Shown piece by piece: positions 1 to 7,669 of a stretch of DNA of 64,000 nucleotides (its first letter is position 1; each line of letters opens with the position of its first letter). Where the stretch lies: assembly GCA_040768665.1 (NCBI GenBank), contig JAXGMN010000013.1, forward strand, positions 1 to 64,000, given 5' to 3'. The stretch comes from JABWBD01 sp040768665 (GTDB lineage Bacteria > Planctomycetota > Planctomycetia > Pirellulales > Thermoguttaceae). The position numbers were made by a program, and so were the translations under genes. The notes below the pieces were generated by a model. It ran no database searches. It had not been told where the DNA came from and was given only the letters and a program-made list of their open reading frames with translations.

Positions 1-104
1 GCCGCGGCAAGCCGCGTCGATATCGGTACCGCACCGGTTATACCAAAACCTGGAAGAAGGCGATCGTGAAACTCGACTCCGAGGATCGGATCAACTTCTT
101 CTGA
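1..104 (+). CDS. rplW: Ribosomal protein L23, C-terminal end (partial)
   Basis: Only the last 33 residues are present; the reading frame starts at base 3 and stops with TGA at 102-104. The fragment is rich in Arg and Lys and contains GYTKTWKKA followed by an acidic patch and a final DRINFF, as expected for the end of L23, a 23S rRNA-binding protein near the exit tunnel. Its place directly before rplB is the normal S10-operon order, which is the main support for the name. Confidence 0.85.
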   Translation, partial: RGKPRRYRYRTGYTKTWKKAIVKLDSEDRINFF

Positions 105-218
105 GAGAGCAAATTGGATCTTAGAGCTTAGATCTTCGAGCCCAGGACGGAAATCCGGCAGCTAAGTGCTAAGGTCGAAGAACTACGAACCAAGATTTCA
201 AGACCTTACGAGACCACC
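105..218 (+). other. 114-bp spacer between rplW and rplB
   Basis: This is long for the gap between two S10-operon genes. No open frame, clear hairpin or strong Shine-Dalgarno sequence is visible; the bases just before the rplB ATG read CGAGACCACC, which is only a weak ribosome site. It could hold a processing site or a leader for rplB, but nothing in it shows this. Confidence 0.3.
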
Positions 219-1073
219 ATGGGGATTCGCCGATACCATCCGACGTCGCCGGGCCGCCGCCGAGCTACCGTCAGCGACTTCAAGGAGTTGACGGCCGGTG
301 CCGAGGCGCCGAAGCAATTGCTCCGCCCGAAGAAGCGGAGCAGCGGCCGGAACAACCAGGGCAAGATCACGGCACGTCACCGGGGCGGCGGCCACAAGCG
401 CCAATACCGCGTCGTTGATTTTCGCCGGAACAAGGACGGGGTGCCCGCTTTGGTCAACTCCATCCAATACGATCCCAACCGGAGCGCGCGAATCGCCCTG
501 CTACACTACGTCGACGGCGAGAAGCGTTTCATCCTGGCACCGGAGGGCCTGAAAGCCGGCGACCGCGTCGTGAGCGGCCCGGACGCGCCCCCGTCGGTCG
601 GCAATTGCCTCCCGTTGACGGCGATACCGCTGGGCACGAGCATCCACAACGTCGAGATGCAGCCCGGATGCGGCGGCGTCCTTTGCCGTTCGGCGGGCGC
701 CAGCGCCGTGCTCGCGGCCCGCGATGCCGGCTGGGCGCAGATCAATCTTCCCAGCGGCGAGATCCGGCGCGTTCCGGCTGCCTGCCGGGCGACGATCGGT
801 TCCATCGGCAATGCGGATCACATGAACATCGAACTGGGCAAAGCGGGCCGCAAACGCTGGCTCGGGCGCCGTCCCCATGTCCGCGGAACGGCCATGAACC
901 CGATCGATCATCCGCACGGCGGCGGTGAAGGCCGGACCAAGGGCGGGCGTCATCCGGTCAGCCCCACGGGCAAATCGGCCAAGGGCGGGCGTACGCGGAA
1001 TCGCCACAAGGCATCGAACCGGGCCATCGTGCGGCGGCGGCGGTCGAAACGTTACGGGCAACTGAAAATCTGA
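219..1073 (+). CDS. rplB: 50S ribosomal protein L2
   Basis: L2 is a universal large-subunit protein that binds 23S rRNA domain IV near the peptidyl-transferase centre and is needed for subunit joining. The 284-residue product is close to the usual 275. Visible family marks are the basic N-terminal segment, GRNNQGKITARHRGGGHK at about residues 45-62, and the conserved C-terminal MNPIDHPHGGGEGR with the functionally important histidine. The C-terminus is a run of Arg and Lys ending in KRYGQLKI. Confidence 0.98.
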   Translation: MGIRRYHPTSPGRRRATVSDFKELTAGAEAPKQLLRPKKRSSGRNNQGKITARHRGGGHKRQYRVVDFRRNKDGVPALVNSIQYDPNRSARIALLHYVDGEKRFILAPEGLKAGDRVVSGPDAPPSVGNCLPLTAIPLGTSIHNVEMQPGCGGVLCRSAGASAVLAARDAGWAQINLPSGEIRRVPAACRATIGSIGNADHMNIELGKAGRKRWLGRRPHVRGTAMNPIDHPHGGGEGRTKGGRHPVSPTGKSAKGGRTRNRHKASNRAIVRRRRSKRYGQLKI

Positions 1074-1108
1074 ATTGAAACCTGAGAGCATAGACACGGC
1101 AGGCGGCT

Positions 1109-1378
1109 ATGGGTAGATCGCTGAAAAAAGGGCCTTTCGTCGACGCCAAGCTGTTCCTCAAAGTGGAGCGGCAGAATGAGGACGGAACGAAGCTGCCCAT
1201 CAAGACTTGGGCCCGGGCCTGTACGGTTGTCCCGGAATTCGTCGGGCACACGTTCATGGTCCACAATGGCAAGTTGCATATGAAGGTGTTCGTGACCGAA
1301 GAGATGGTCGGCCATAAGCTCGGTGAGTTCGCCCCCACGCGAACCTTCCGCGGTCACGGTGGAAAAGGCAAACGGTAA
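1109..1378 (+). CDS. rpsS: 30S ribosomal protein S19
   Basis: S19 sits in the head of the small subunit, pairs with S13 and contacts the A-site tRNA region. The 89-residue protein begins MGRSLKKGPFVDAKL, the classic S19 start, and contains HNGKLHMKVFVTEEMVGHKLGEF. It lies 35 bp after rplB, in the expected order before rplV. Length and sequence are normal for the family. Confidence 0.98.
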   Translation: MGRSLKKGPFVDAKLFLKVERQNEDGTKLPIKTWARACTVVPEFVGHTFMVHNGKLHMKVFVTEEMVGHKLGEFAPTRTFRGHGGKGKR

Positions 1379-1444
1379 ACAGCGAAACGTCCGCCGCGTG
1401 GACGCCCTTGCGTCTCACCTGGCGGAGTGTCGAGGAACGATCTA

Positions 1445-1771
1445 ATGGCGTATGAGGCACATCATCGATATGCCCGCATCAGTCCGCGGAAGGTGCGGCC
1501 GATCGCGGATTTGATCCGGGGAAAATATGCCGATGAGGCGCTGGACATACTCCGCTATCAGCCGCAACGCGGAGCCAGAATGCTCGAGAAGGTGATCCGC
1601 AGTGCCTTGGCCAACGCGGAAGACCGTCGCGCGGCGGACCTTGGCAACTTGGTCGTGGTCGACGTCCAGATTGATGGAGGCCCGATGTTCAAGCGGATGC
1701 GGCCCCACGCCCGCGGAATGGCCTCCATTATCAAGAAGCGCATGTCCCACATCCACGTGGCCCTGGAATAA
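1445..1771 (+). CDS. rplV: 50S ribosomal protein L22
   Basis: L22 lines the peptide exit tunnel and binds several 23S rRNA domains. The 108-residue product contains RISPRKVRPIADLIRGK near the N-terminus and the C-terminal loop RMRPHARGMASIIKKRMSHI, which forms the tunnel beta-hairpin. An upstream in-frame GTG at 1427 would add six residues. I prefer ATG at 1445 because CGAGGA lies about 8 bases before it and the family begins here. Confidence 0.97.
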   Translation: MAYEAHHRYARISPRKVRPIADLIRGKYADEALDILRYQPQRGARMLEKVIRSALANAEDRRAADLGNLVVVDVQIDGGPMFKRMRPHARGMASIIKKRMSHIHVALE

Positions 1772-1842
1772 ACACCCGAAACGACAAGCGTCCGCCGCGG
1801 GAACGAGCATTCTCGTGGCGGTCAGGACGAGAGCAACAGAAC

Positions 1843-2559
1843 ATGGGTCAGAAAGTCAATCCTATCGGGTTTCGAACGGGTGTCATGACCGGCTGGAAGA
1901 GCCGGTGGTACGCCTCGAAACAGGAATTCGCCGAACTGCTGGTCGAAGACAAGAAGATCCGCGACTTCATCAAGAAGCGCAAGGATCGCGCCGGCAGGGC
2001 CATGTATCCGATGATCGCGAGGATCGAAATCGAGCGGACTCGCGACGAGGTCAAGGTGATCCTTTTCTCCGCCAGGCCCGGCGTGCTGATCGGCCGCAAG
2101 GGCGAGCGGGTCGAGGAGCTCCAGAGTGAACTGCAGACGCTGGTCGGCCGCCGCATCAACATCAAGATCGAGGAAGTCACTCGCCCGGAGGTGGTCGCCC
2201 AACTCGTGGCGGAGGACATTGCGGAGCAGCTCAGCAAACGCGCGAGCTTCCGGCGAACGATGAAGCGTGCAATCGAACAAACCATGGAAGCCGGCGCCAA
2301 GGGAATCAAGATCCAATTGGCCGGCCGGCTGGGCGGCGCCGAAATGTCCCGAAGGGAGAAGCAGATCGCCGGGTCGATCCCGCTGTCCACCCTTCGCGCC
2401 AAGATCGATTATGGCTTTGCCGAAGCGATGATCGCGCAGGGGCATATCGGCATCCAGGTGTGGATCAACCAGGGTACTTTTAGCGAGGTAGAGAGCGATG
2501 GCGTTGATGCCCAAGCGGGTCAAGCACCGAAAAAGCCAAAGAGGTCGTATAAAAGGTGA
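1843..2559 (+). CDS. rpsC: 30S ribosomal protein S3
   Basis: S3 forms part of the mRNA entry channel of the small subunit. The 238-residue protein starts MGQKVNPIGFR, carries a type-2 KH domain at roughly residues 40-110 (GRKGERVEELQ), and keeps the C-terminal S3 domain (GRLGGAEMSRREK, IDYGFAEA). After the usual end near VWINQG it continues for about 30 residues with a Lys-rich tail. This tail is encoded in the region that also encodes the start of rplP; the two genes overlap by 62 bp in different frames. Confidence 0.97.
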   Translation: MGQKVNPIGFRTGVMTGWKSRWYASKQEFAELLVEDKKIRDFIKKRKDRAGRAMYPMIARIEIERTRDEVKVILFSARPGVLIGRKGERVEELQSELQTLVGRRINIKIEEVTRPEVVAQLVAEDIAEQLSKRASFRRTMKRAIEQTMEAGAKGIKIQLAGRLGGAEMSRREKQIAGSIPLSTLRAKIDYGFAEAMIAQGHIGIQVWINQGTFSEVESDGVDAQAGQAPKKPKRSYKR

Positions 2560-2914
2560 CGCTACCCGCGGCAACCGCGTCGTCTTCGGCGATTTCGGGC
2601 TGCAGGCGATTCAGGGCGGGTGGCTCAGCGCGGGCACGATCGAGGCCGGTCGTATCGCCGCGCAGCAGTACCTCCGTACCGAGGGCCGGCTGTACATCCG
2701 CGTCTTTCCCCACAAGCCCATCACGTCGATCCCCTTGGAAACGCGTATGGGCAAGGGAAAGGGCGAGCCGGAGTACTGGGCGGCCGTGATCAAGCCGGGC
2801 ACCGTCCTCTACGAGATCGGCGGGGTCTCCGAGGAAGCCGCCAGGCTGTGCTTCACGCGGTTGGCGCACAAAATGCCGGTCCGCGTCCGGTTCATTCGTA
2901 GGCGGCCCGTCTGA
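2498..2914 (+). CDS. rplP: 50S ribosomal protein L16
   Basis: L16 helps organise the A site and the L7/L12 stalk base. The product has 138 residues and begins MALMPKRVKHRKSQRGR, matching the family start, so the long overlap with rpsC is not an annotation artefact. A GAGG lies about 8 bases before the ATG, inside rpsC. The conserved arginine-rich C-terminus (LAHKMPVRVRFI) is present. Length is normal. Confidence 0.97.
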   Translation: MALMPKRVKHRKSQRGRIKGDATRGNRVVFGDFGLQAIQGGWLSAGTIEAGRIAAQQYLRTEGRLYIRVFPHKPITSIPLETRMGKGKGEPEYWAAVIKPGTVLYEIGGVSEEAARLCFTRLAHKMPVRVRFIRRRPV

Positions 2915-2963
2915 CGCTGTTCGCGACGGCCTCGATAGCAAGACCAGGATTGGAGTGGAAGCG

Positions 2964-3188
2964 ATGACCAAGGCAGCCGAACTTCGCGAGATGAGCAACG
3001 AGCAGTTGGCGTTGACGCTCAAGGAGACGACCGAGAGTCTGTTCCGCCTGCGGCTCCAAGCGCAGACCGAACGGCTCGACGCCCCCAGCGAGCTTCGCAA
3101 GCACCGCCGGCTGGTCGCCCGGATCAAGACGATCCAGGCCGAGCGGGCTCGCCAGAGCGCGAAAACCGAAGCCGTGGCCCAAAGTTGA
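2964..3188 (+). CDS. rpmC: 50S ribosomal protein L29
   Basis: L29 is a small helical protein near the exit tunnel where signal recognition particle and trigger factor dock. The 74-residue product shows the coiled two-helix pattern, with ELREMSNEQL at the start, LFRLRLQAQT in the middle and KHRRLVARIKT towards the end. A GTG at 2955 is in frame, but GGAG at 2952 is better placed for the ATG at 2964, which also gives the usual N-terminus. Confidence 0.95.
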   Translation: MTKAAELREMSNEQLALTLKETTESLFRLRLQAQTERLDAPSELRKHRRLVARIKTIQAERARQSAKTEAVAQS

Positions 3189-3257
3189 TATGCATAGTTG
3201 CCTCTCGCCCGCTGCCGGATGGCGGGCCGGGCGCAGCCGAAGGAAAGACCCCAAGCG

Positions 3258-3569
3258 ATGCCAAAGCGAGTTGCAGTGGGCGTGGTTACCGGCGACAAGA
3301 CCGCCAAGACCCGCCGCGTCGAAATCCCCCGGCTGGTGAAGCACCCGAAATACGGGAAGTTCCTTCGCCGCCGAACGGTCTGCTACGTCCACGACGAGCA
3401 GAATGAGTCCAGTCTCGGCGACACCGTCGAGATCACCGAGTCTCGCCCCATGTCGCGGACAAAGCGGTGGAGTCTCGTCCGCATCGTCGCCAAGAGTCGC
3501 CTCGTCGACGTCGCAGCCATGCGCGCGGCAAGCCGGGCGGAAGCCGAAGCGGAACAAGAGAACGTTTAG
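3258..3569 (+). CDS. rpsQ: 30S ribosomal protein S17
   Basis: S17 is an OB-fold primary binder of 16S rRNA. The 103-residue product starts MPKRVAVGVVTGDKTAKT and contains FLRRRTVCYVHDEQN and GDTVEITESRPMSRTKRW, all hallmark S17 segments. An upstream in-frame ATG at 3198 would add 20 residues that look like spacer sequence, so it was not used; AAGGAAAG precedes the chosen ATG. The last 20 residues form an Ala/Glu-rich tail beyond the core. Confidence 0.96.
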   Translation: MPKRVAVGVVTGDKTAKTRRVEIPRLVKHPKYGKFLRRRTVCYVHDEQNESSLGDTVEITESRPMSRTKRWSLVRIVAKSRLVDVAAMRAASRAEAEAEQENV

Positions 3570-3624
3570 GGATTCATCTTGGGTGCCCGGTGTCCCTGCG
3601 GGCCAGGAATGAAACGGAACAGCC

Positions 3625-3993
3625 ATGATTCAGATGCAAACCCGACTCAACGTGGCCGACAATACCGGGGCCAAGGAGTTGATGTGTTTCAAGGTGCTCG
3701 GCGGTTCGCGGCGGAGGGTCGCTGGGCTGGGAGACATCGTCGTCTGCAGCATCAAGAGCGTGATCCCCGGCAGCGACTTCAAGAAAGGCGCGATCGTGCG
3801 TGCGGTGATCGTGCGTTGCCGCAAGCCGACCCGGCGGACCGACGGTAGCTACGTCCGCTTCGACTCCAACGCCGCCGTCATCATCGACAACGAGAAGAAC
3901 CCCCGCGGCACCCGTATCTTCGGCGCGGTGGCGAGAGAACTGCGCGAACGGAATTTCATGAAAATCGTAAGCCTCGCCGGAGAGGTGGTGTGA
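3625..3993 (+). CDS. rplN: 50S ribosomal protein L14
   Basis: L14 lies at the subunit interface and contacts 16S helix 14 and the silencing factor RsfS. The protein has 122 residues, exactly the common length. It begins MIQMQTRLNVADNTGAK and contains GSYVRFDSNAAVIID and a C-terminal RELRERNFMKIVSLA. Its stop codon overlaps the rplX start by one base (TGATG), which suggests translational coupling. Confidence 0.98.
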   Translation: MIQMQTRLNVADNTGAKELMCFKVLGGSRRRVAGLGDIVVCSIKSVIPGSDFKKGAIVRAVIVRCRKPTRRTDGSYVRFDSNAAVIIDNEKNPRGTRIFGAVARELRERNFMKIVSLAGEVV

Positions 3994-4340
3994 TGCTCGT
4001 ACGAGTCAACGATACAGTCGAAGTGATTGCGGGCGACGACCGTGGAGTCCGCGGGAAGGTGCTTCGCGTCGAGCGCGCGCAAGGCCGGATCGTGGTCGAA
4101 GGCGTCAATCGCGTCTTCAAGCACGTCCGCCGCAGCCAGAGAAACCCGCAGGGCGGACGGCTCTCCCGGGAGATGCCCATCGCCATCTCGAGGGTCGCGC
4201 TGGTCTGCAACTCCTGCAACCGGGCGACCCGTGTCGGGGCCCGCTATCTCGACGACGGCGTCAAGGAACGCTTTTGCAAGAAGTGCGGCGCCGCCAACGG
4301 ACAGATCGCCCCAGCCAAACCAAGCTATGCGAAGAAGTAG
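3993..4340 (+). CDS. rplX: 50S ribosomal protein L24, zinc-ribbon form
   Basis: L24 is an early assembly initiator for the large subunit. The 115-residue product has the KOW motif near the N-terminus (IAGDDRGVRGKVLRV) and a C-terminal CNSC...CKKC pair spaced like a zinc ribbon. An in-frame GTG at 3990 exists, but the GAGAGG element is better spaced for ATG at 3993. The four cysteines are seen directly; metal binding is inferred. Confidence 0.96.
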   Translation: MLVRVNDTVEVIAGDDRGVRGKVLRVERAQGRIVVEGVNRVFKHVRRSQRNPQGGRLSREMPIAISRVALVCNSCNRATRVGARYLDDGVKERFCKKCGAANGQIAPAKPSYAKK

Positions 4341-4349
4341 AAGCCGTCT

Positions 4350-4919
4350 ATGACTACGACCGCCCGACTTCAGGACCGTTACCAGAAGGAAGTCCTTCCC
4401 GAGCTCGAAAAGAGCTTCGGCCGCACGAACCGCCATTCGCTGCCGCGGTTGATGAAGATTGTCGTCAACATGGGCGTCGGCAGCGCCGTCGGCGAGAAGA
4501 AACACCTCGAAGAAGCGGTCGATGCCCTCACCCAGATCACCGGCCAGAGGCCCGTCGTCACCAAGGCGCGCAAGTCGATCGCCGGGTTCCGGCTCCGTGA
4601 AGGGATGTCGATCGGCTGCATGGTCACCCTTCGTGGACGGCGAATGTTCGAATTCCTCGACCGGCTGATCTCGCTGGCGCTGCCGCGGGTGAGAGACTTT
4701 CGAGGCCTCAACCCCAACGGGTTCGACGGCCATGGCAACTACAGCCTCGGCCTTTCCGAGCAATTGGTCTTTCCCGAATTGAATCCCGACAAGTTCAGCC
4801 GTCCTCAGGGAATGAACATCACGATGGTCACGTCGAGCGACAGTGACGACGAGGCGCGCGAACTGCTACGGCGCTTCGGAATGCCCTTCCGTTCCGAACA
4901 GCAGCAGCGCGAGCACTAA
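4350..4919 (+). CDS. rplE: 50S ribosomal protein L5
   Basis: L5 binds 5S rRNA and forms a bridge with S13. The 189-residue product is slightly longer than the usual 179. It shows VVNMGVGSAVGEKK, TGQRPVVTKARKSIAGFRLR and RDFRGLNPNGFDGHGNYSLG, which are strong L5 signatures. It lies 9 bp after rplX and 18 bp before rpsN in the standard spc-operon order. Confidence 0.97.
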   Translation: MTTTARLQDRYQKEVLPELEKSFGRTNRHSLPRLMKIVVNMGVGSAVGEKKHLEEAVDALTQITGQRPVVTKARKSIAGFRLREGMSIGCMVTLRGRRMFEFLDRLISLALPRVRDFRGLNPNGFDGHGNYSLGLSEQLVFPELNPDKFSRPQGMNITMVTSSDSDDEARELLRRFGMPFRSEQQQREH

Positions 4920-4937
4920 AGACAGACAGGAACCGCT

Positions 4938-5123
4938 ATGGCAAGTAAATCGAAAATCGCCAAGGCGAATCGCCAGCCGAAGTTTTCCACGCGGCGGGAA
5001 AACCGGTGCAAGCTTTGTGGCCGCCCGCGTGCGGTCTACCGCAAGTTCGGCACGTGCCGGATATGCTTCCGCAAGCTGGCCGACGAAGGTCTTATCCCCG
5101 GCGTGAAGAAGGCGAGTTGGTAA
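4938..5123 (+). CDS. rpsN: 30S ribosomal protein S14, type Z (zinc)
   Basis: S14 is a head protein of the small subunit. At 61 residues this is the short zinc-binding type, with CKLC at about residue 24 and CRIC at about residue 40. RKLADEGLIPGVKKASW at the C-terminus is diagnostic of the Z type. Together with zinc-type L24 it shows that this operon encodes zinc versions of both proteins. SD-like AGACAGGA precedes the ATG. Confidence 0.97.
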   Translation: MASKSKIAKANRQPKFSTRRENRCKLCGRPRAVYRKFGTCRICFRKLADEGLIPGVKKASW

Positions 5124-5139
5124 AGGGACCCCATATATC

Positions 5140-5535
5140 ATGATGACCGACCCCATCGCCGACATGTTGACCCGCATCCGAAACGCTGTGCGCGTCGAAC
5201 GGCAGTACGTGGACTTGCCGCTGTCCAAGGTCAAACGCGGACTCGCGGAAGTGCTCAAGCGAGAGGGATACATCTGGGACTGGGAGGAGATCGAAGCGAC
5301 CCCCGCCAGCCACATCCGGATCCACCTGAAGTACGGCCCCAACGGCGAACGCGTGATCCGCCATATCCGCCGGGTCAGCAAGCCGGGACGCCGGGTCTAC
5401 AGCGGTTCGACCAAGCTCAAGCCGGTGCTCAACGGGCTCGGAATCTCGATCATCAGCACCAGCCGCGGTGTGGTGAGCGACCGGGAGGCGCGGCAGCGGA
5501 ATCTCGGCGGAGAGGTCCTCTGCGAGATCTGGTGA
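5140..5535 (+). CDS. rpsH: 30S ribosomal protein S8
   Basis: S8 binds 16S helix 21 and often feedback-regulates the spc operon in other bacteria. The protein has 131 residues, starts MMTDPIADMLTRIRNA and ends with a typical SRGVVSDREARQRNLGGEVL segment. The alternative ATG one codon later is equally possible. Order and spacing fit the operon. Confidence 0.97.
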   Translation: MMTDPIADMLTRIRNAVRVERQYVDLPLSKVKRGLAEVLKREGYIWDWEEIEATPASHIRIHLKYGPNGERVIRHIRRVSKPGRRVYSGSTKLKPVLNGLGISIISTSRGVVSDREARQRNLGGEVLCEIW

Positions 5536-5581
5536 TCTTTCGCGCAAAGGATATCGATACACGTGAGGAAGGTGGAGTGAC

Positions 5582-6127
5582 ATGTCGCGACTCGGAAAAA
5601 AACCCGTCGCTATTCCCGCCGGTGTGAAAGTCAACGTTGCGGACCGCGCGGTCGGAGTCGAAGGGCCGCTGGGCAAGCTCGACTGGATCTTTCGGCCGGA
5701 GGTCTCCGTGGCCGTCGAGTCCGACGGTAAGGAGATCGTCGTTACCCGCCGCGGCGACGATCGGCAGTCCCGCGCGCTGCACGGACTCACCCGTGCGATG
5801 ATTCAGAATATGATCGTCGGCGTATCGCAAGGGTACGAGCGGCGCCTCGAGTTGGTCGGCGTCGGGTATATCGCCGCGATCCAGAACAACACGCTGCAGC
5901 TTCGCGTCGGGCTGGCCAACGAATTGCAGAAGCCCATTCCGGCGGGGTTGACGGTCACTTGCCCCGACCAGCAGCATGTCTTGATCAAGGGCATCGACAA
6001 GCAGCAGGTCACGCAGTTTGCGGCGGAGGTGCGTGCGCTGCGGAAGCCGGAACCGTATAAGGGCAAGGGGATCCGGTACGAGGGCGAGGCGGTCCGCCGC
6101 AAACAAGGTAAGGTCATGGCGAAGTAA
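5582..6127 (+). CDS. rplF: 50S ribosomal protein L6
   Basis: L6 supports the sarcin-ricin loop region where translation GTPases bind. The 181-residue product begins MSRLGKKPVAIPAGVKV and has the two repeated L6 domains; EPYKGKGIRYEGEAVRRKQG is the conserved C-terminal signature. A GGTGGAG-type site precedes the ATG. Length is normal. Confidence 0.98.
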   Translation: MSRLGKKPVAIPAGVKVNVADRAVGVEGPLGKLDWIFRPEVSVAVESDGKEIVVTRRGDDRQSRALHGLTRAMIQNMIVGVSQGYERRLELVGVGYIAAIQNNTLQLRVGLANELQKPIPAGLTVTCPDQQHVLIKGIDKQQVTQFAAEVRALRKPEPYKGKGIRYEGEAVRRKQGKVMAK

Positions 6128-6190
6128 CCTGGCATCGCGGACTTCGGAAAAGCCGTTTGCCGCGATGCCCATAAGGTAGCGAGTGAATAC

Positions 6191-6580
6191 GTGAAAGAAA
6201 GCAAACGAATTGCCAAGCAGCGCCAGCGCCGGAAGTTCCGGGTGCGCAATCGGCTGCGGTGGGATGCCGGTCAGGCAGCCGCAAAAGACCGCCGCCCGCG
6301 GATGAGCGTTTTCCGCAGCAACAAGCATATGTACGTCCAGATCATCGACGATGAGGTGGGCCGCGTGCTCGCTTCCGCCAGCACGGTCGAGCGGGCCTTC
6401 CGCGATCAGCAGTCGTACGGCGGCAACGTCGCCGCCGCCGCGGTCGTCGGCAAGCTGATCGCGGAGCGGGCCGGAGAGGCCGGGATCAAGCGGGTCGCCT
6501 TCGACCGGCGCGAGTACAAATACCACGGGCGCGTGGCCGCCTTGGCCGCGGCCGCGCGTGAAGCGGGCCTGGAGCTTTAG
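6191..6580 (+). CDS. rplR: 50S ribosomal protein L18
   Basis: L18 binds 5S rRNA together with L5. The 129-residue product begins at GTG with KESKRIAKQRQRRKFRVRNR and contains RPRMSVFRSNKHMYVQIIDD and a C-terminal FDRREYKYHGRVAALA. These match the family. No ATG is available at the natural N-terminus, so the GTG start is used. Confidence 0.96.
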   Translation: MKESKRIAKQRQRRKFRVRNRLRWDAGQAAAKDRRPRMSVFRSNKHMYVQIIDDEVGRVLASASTVERAFRDQQSYGGNVAAAAVVGKLIAERAGEAGIKRVAFDRREYKYHGRVAALAAAAREAGLEL

Positions 6581-6614
6581 CGCAAACCCGAAACTTACAT
6601 GCACTGGTTGAATT

Positions 6615-7103
6615 ATGGCTAGCGAAGCACCAACGCGAGGGGAATTAATCGACAAGGTCGTCAAGATCCGGCGATGTGCCGCCGTGGTCAAGGGAGGACG
6701 CCGCTTCAGCTTCACCGCGCTGGTCGTGGTCGGCGACGGCCGCGGCAAGGTCGGCTGGGGCTATGGCAAGGCCAACGAGGTCCCGCCCGCCGTCGAAAAG
6801 GCCGTGAAGGACGGCTCCCGCAGCATGGTCGAAGTCGGGCTGCAGGGCTCGACGATCCCGCACGAGGTAACCGGCCGGTTCGGCGCGGCACGGGTCGTGC
6901 TCGTTCCCGCGTCCCCCGGTACGGGCGTCATCGCCGGCGCCGCGGTCCGTGCGGTCTGCGAAGCCTGCGGCATTGGCGACATCCTTACCAAGAGCTACGG
7001 AAATAACAACCCGCACAACCTCGTGAAGGCGACGATCGACGCGTTGCTCAAGCTCCGCTCGCGCGGCGAGGTTGAACGGCTACGGGGAGTCTCGCTGTCA
7101 TGA
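6615..7103 (+). CDS. rpsE: 30S ribosomal protein S5
   Basis: S5 acts in decoding fidelity and mRNA unwinding at the entry channel. The 162-residue product contains VKGGRRFSFTALVVVGDG, GWGYGKANEVP and the C-terminal NPHNLVKATIDALLKL, all diagnostic. The last four bases overlap the start of rplO (ATGA), so no rpmD (L30) gene sits between them as it does in many bacteria. Confidence 0.98.
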   Translation: MASEAPTRGELIDKVVKIRRCAAVVKGGRRFSFTALVVVGDGRGKVGWGYGKANEVPPAVEKAVKDGSRSMVEVGLQGSTIPHEVTGRFGAARVVLVPASPGTGVIAGAAVRAVCEACGIGDILTKSYGNNNPHNLVKATIDALLKLRSRGEVERLRGVSLS

Positions 7104-7588
7104 ATTTGAACGACGTCCATCGCGGCATTCAGAAGCACAAGAAACGCAAGCGAATCGGCCGCGGTCCCGGGTCCGGGCACGGAAAAACGGCCACCAAAGG
7201 CCACAAGGGGCAGAAGGCCCGGCACGGCTGGTCGCAGCCGGCGGTTTTCGAAGGCGGCAAGATGGCGCTGGTGCGCCGGGTTCCAAAGCGCGGCTTCTTC
7301 AACAAGTTCGCGCCCGCCGTCGCCGCGGTCAATGTCCGCGATCTGAACGAAGCCTTTGCCGACGGCGACGAGGTGACCGTCGAGGCGATCCAGAAGAAGA
7401 ACCTCGCCAAGGGTCGCTTCGACGTGCTCAAGATCCTCGGCGACGGCGAGCTGACCAAGAAGCTCAAGGTCACGGCCCACCGCTTCAGCCGGACCGCGCT
7501 GGAAAAGATCCAGCAGGCCGGAGGCGAGGCGGTAACCTTGCCGGGCAAGAAGCCCGTCGTCAAGAATAAGCAGGCCAAGAGGAATTAG
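7100..7588 (+). CDS. rplO: 50S ribosomal protein L15
   Basis: L15 is a late-assembly protein of the large subunit. The product has 162 residues, starts MNLNDVHRGIQKHKKRKRIG and shows the glycine-rich GPGSGHGKTATKGHKGQKAR segment typical of L15. Overlap with rpsE is 4 bp, implying translational coupling. Codon usage does not differ visibly from its neighbours. Confidence 0.97.
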   Translation: MNLNDVHRGIQKHKKRKRIGRGPGSGHGKTATKGHKGQKARHGWSQPAVFEGGKMALVRRVPKRGFFNKFAPAVAAVNVRDLNEAFADGDEVTVEAIQKKNLAKGRFDVLKILGDGELTKKLKVTAHRFSRTALEKIQQAGGEAVTLPGKKPVVKNKQAKRN

Positions 7589-7669
7589 GTACTAATCTGC
7601 GGTCTTTGGCCCCGCTCCTGCGCTGCTGCTTCTGGCGGCAGTGTGGGGGCCGGCAGGATGGATTGAACG

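Noticed and set aside
2498..2559. A frameshift or sequencing error joining rpsC and rplP
   Set aside because: Both products have normal lengths and conserved ends, and each frame is intact, so a real overlap is more likely.
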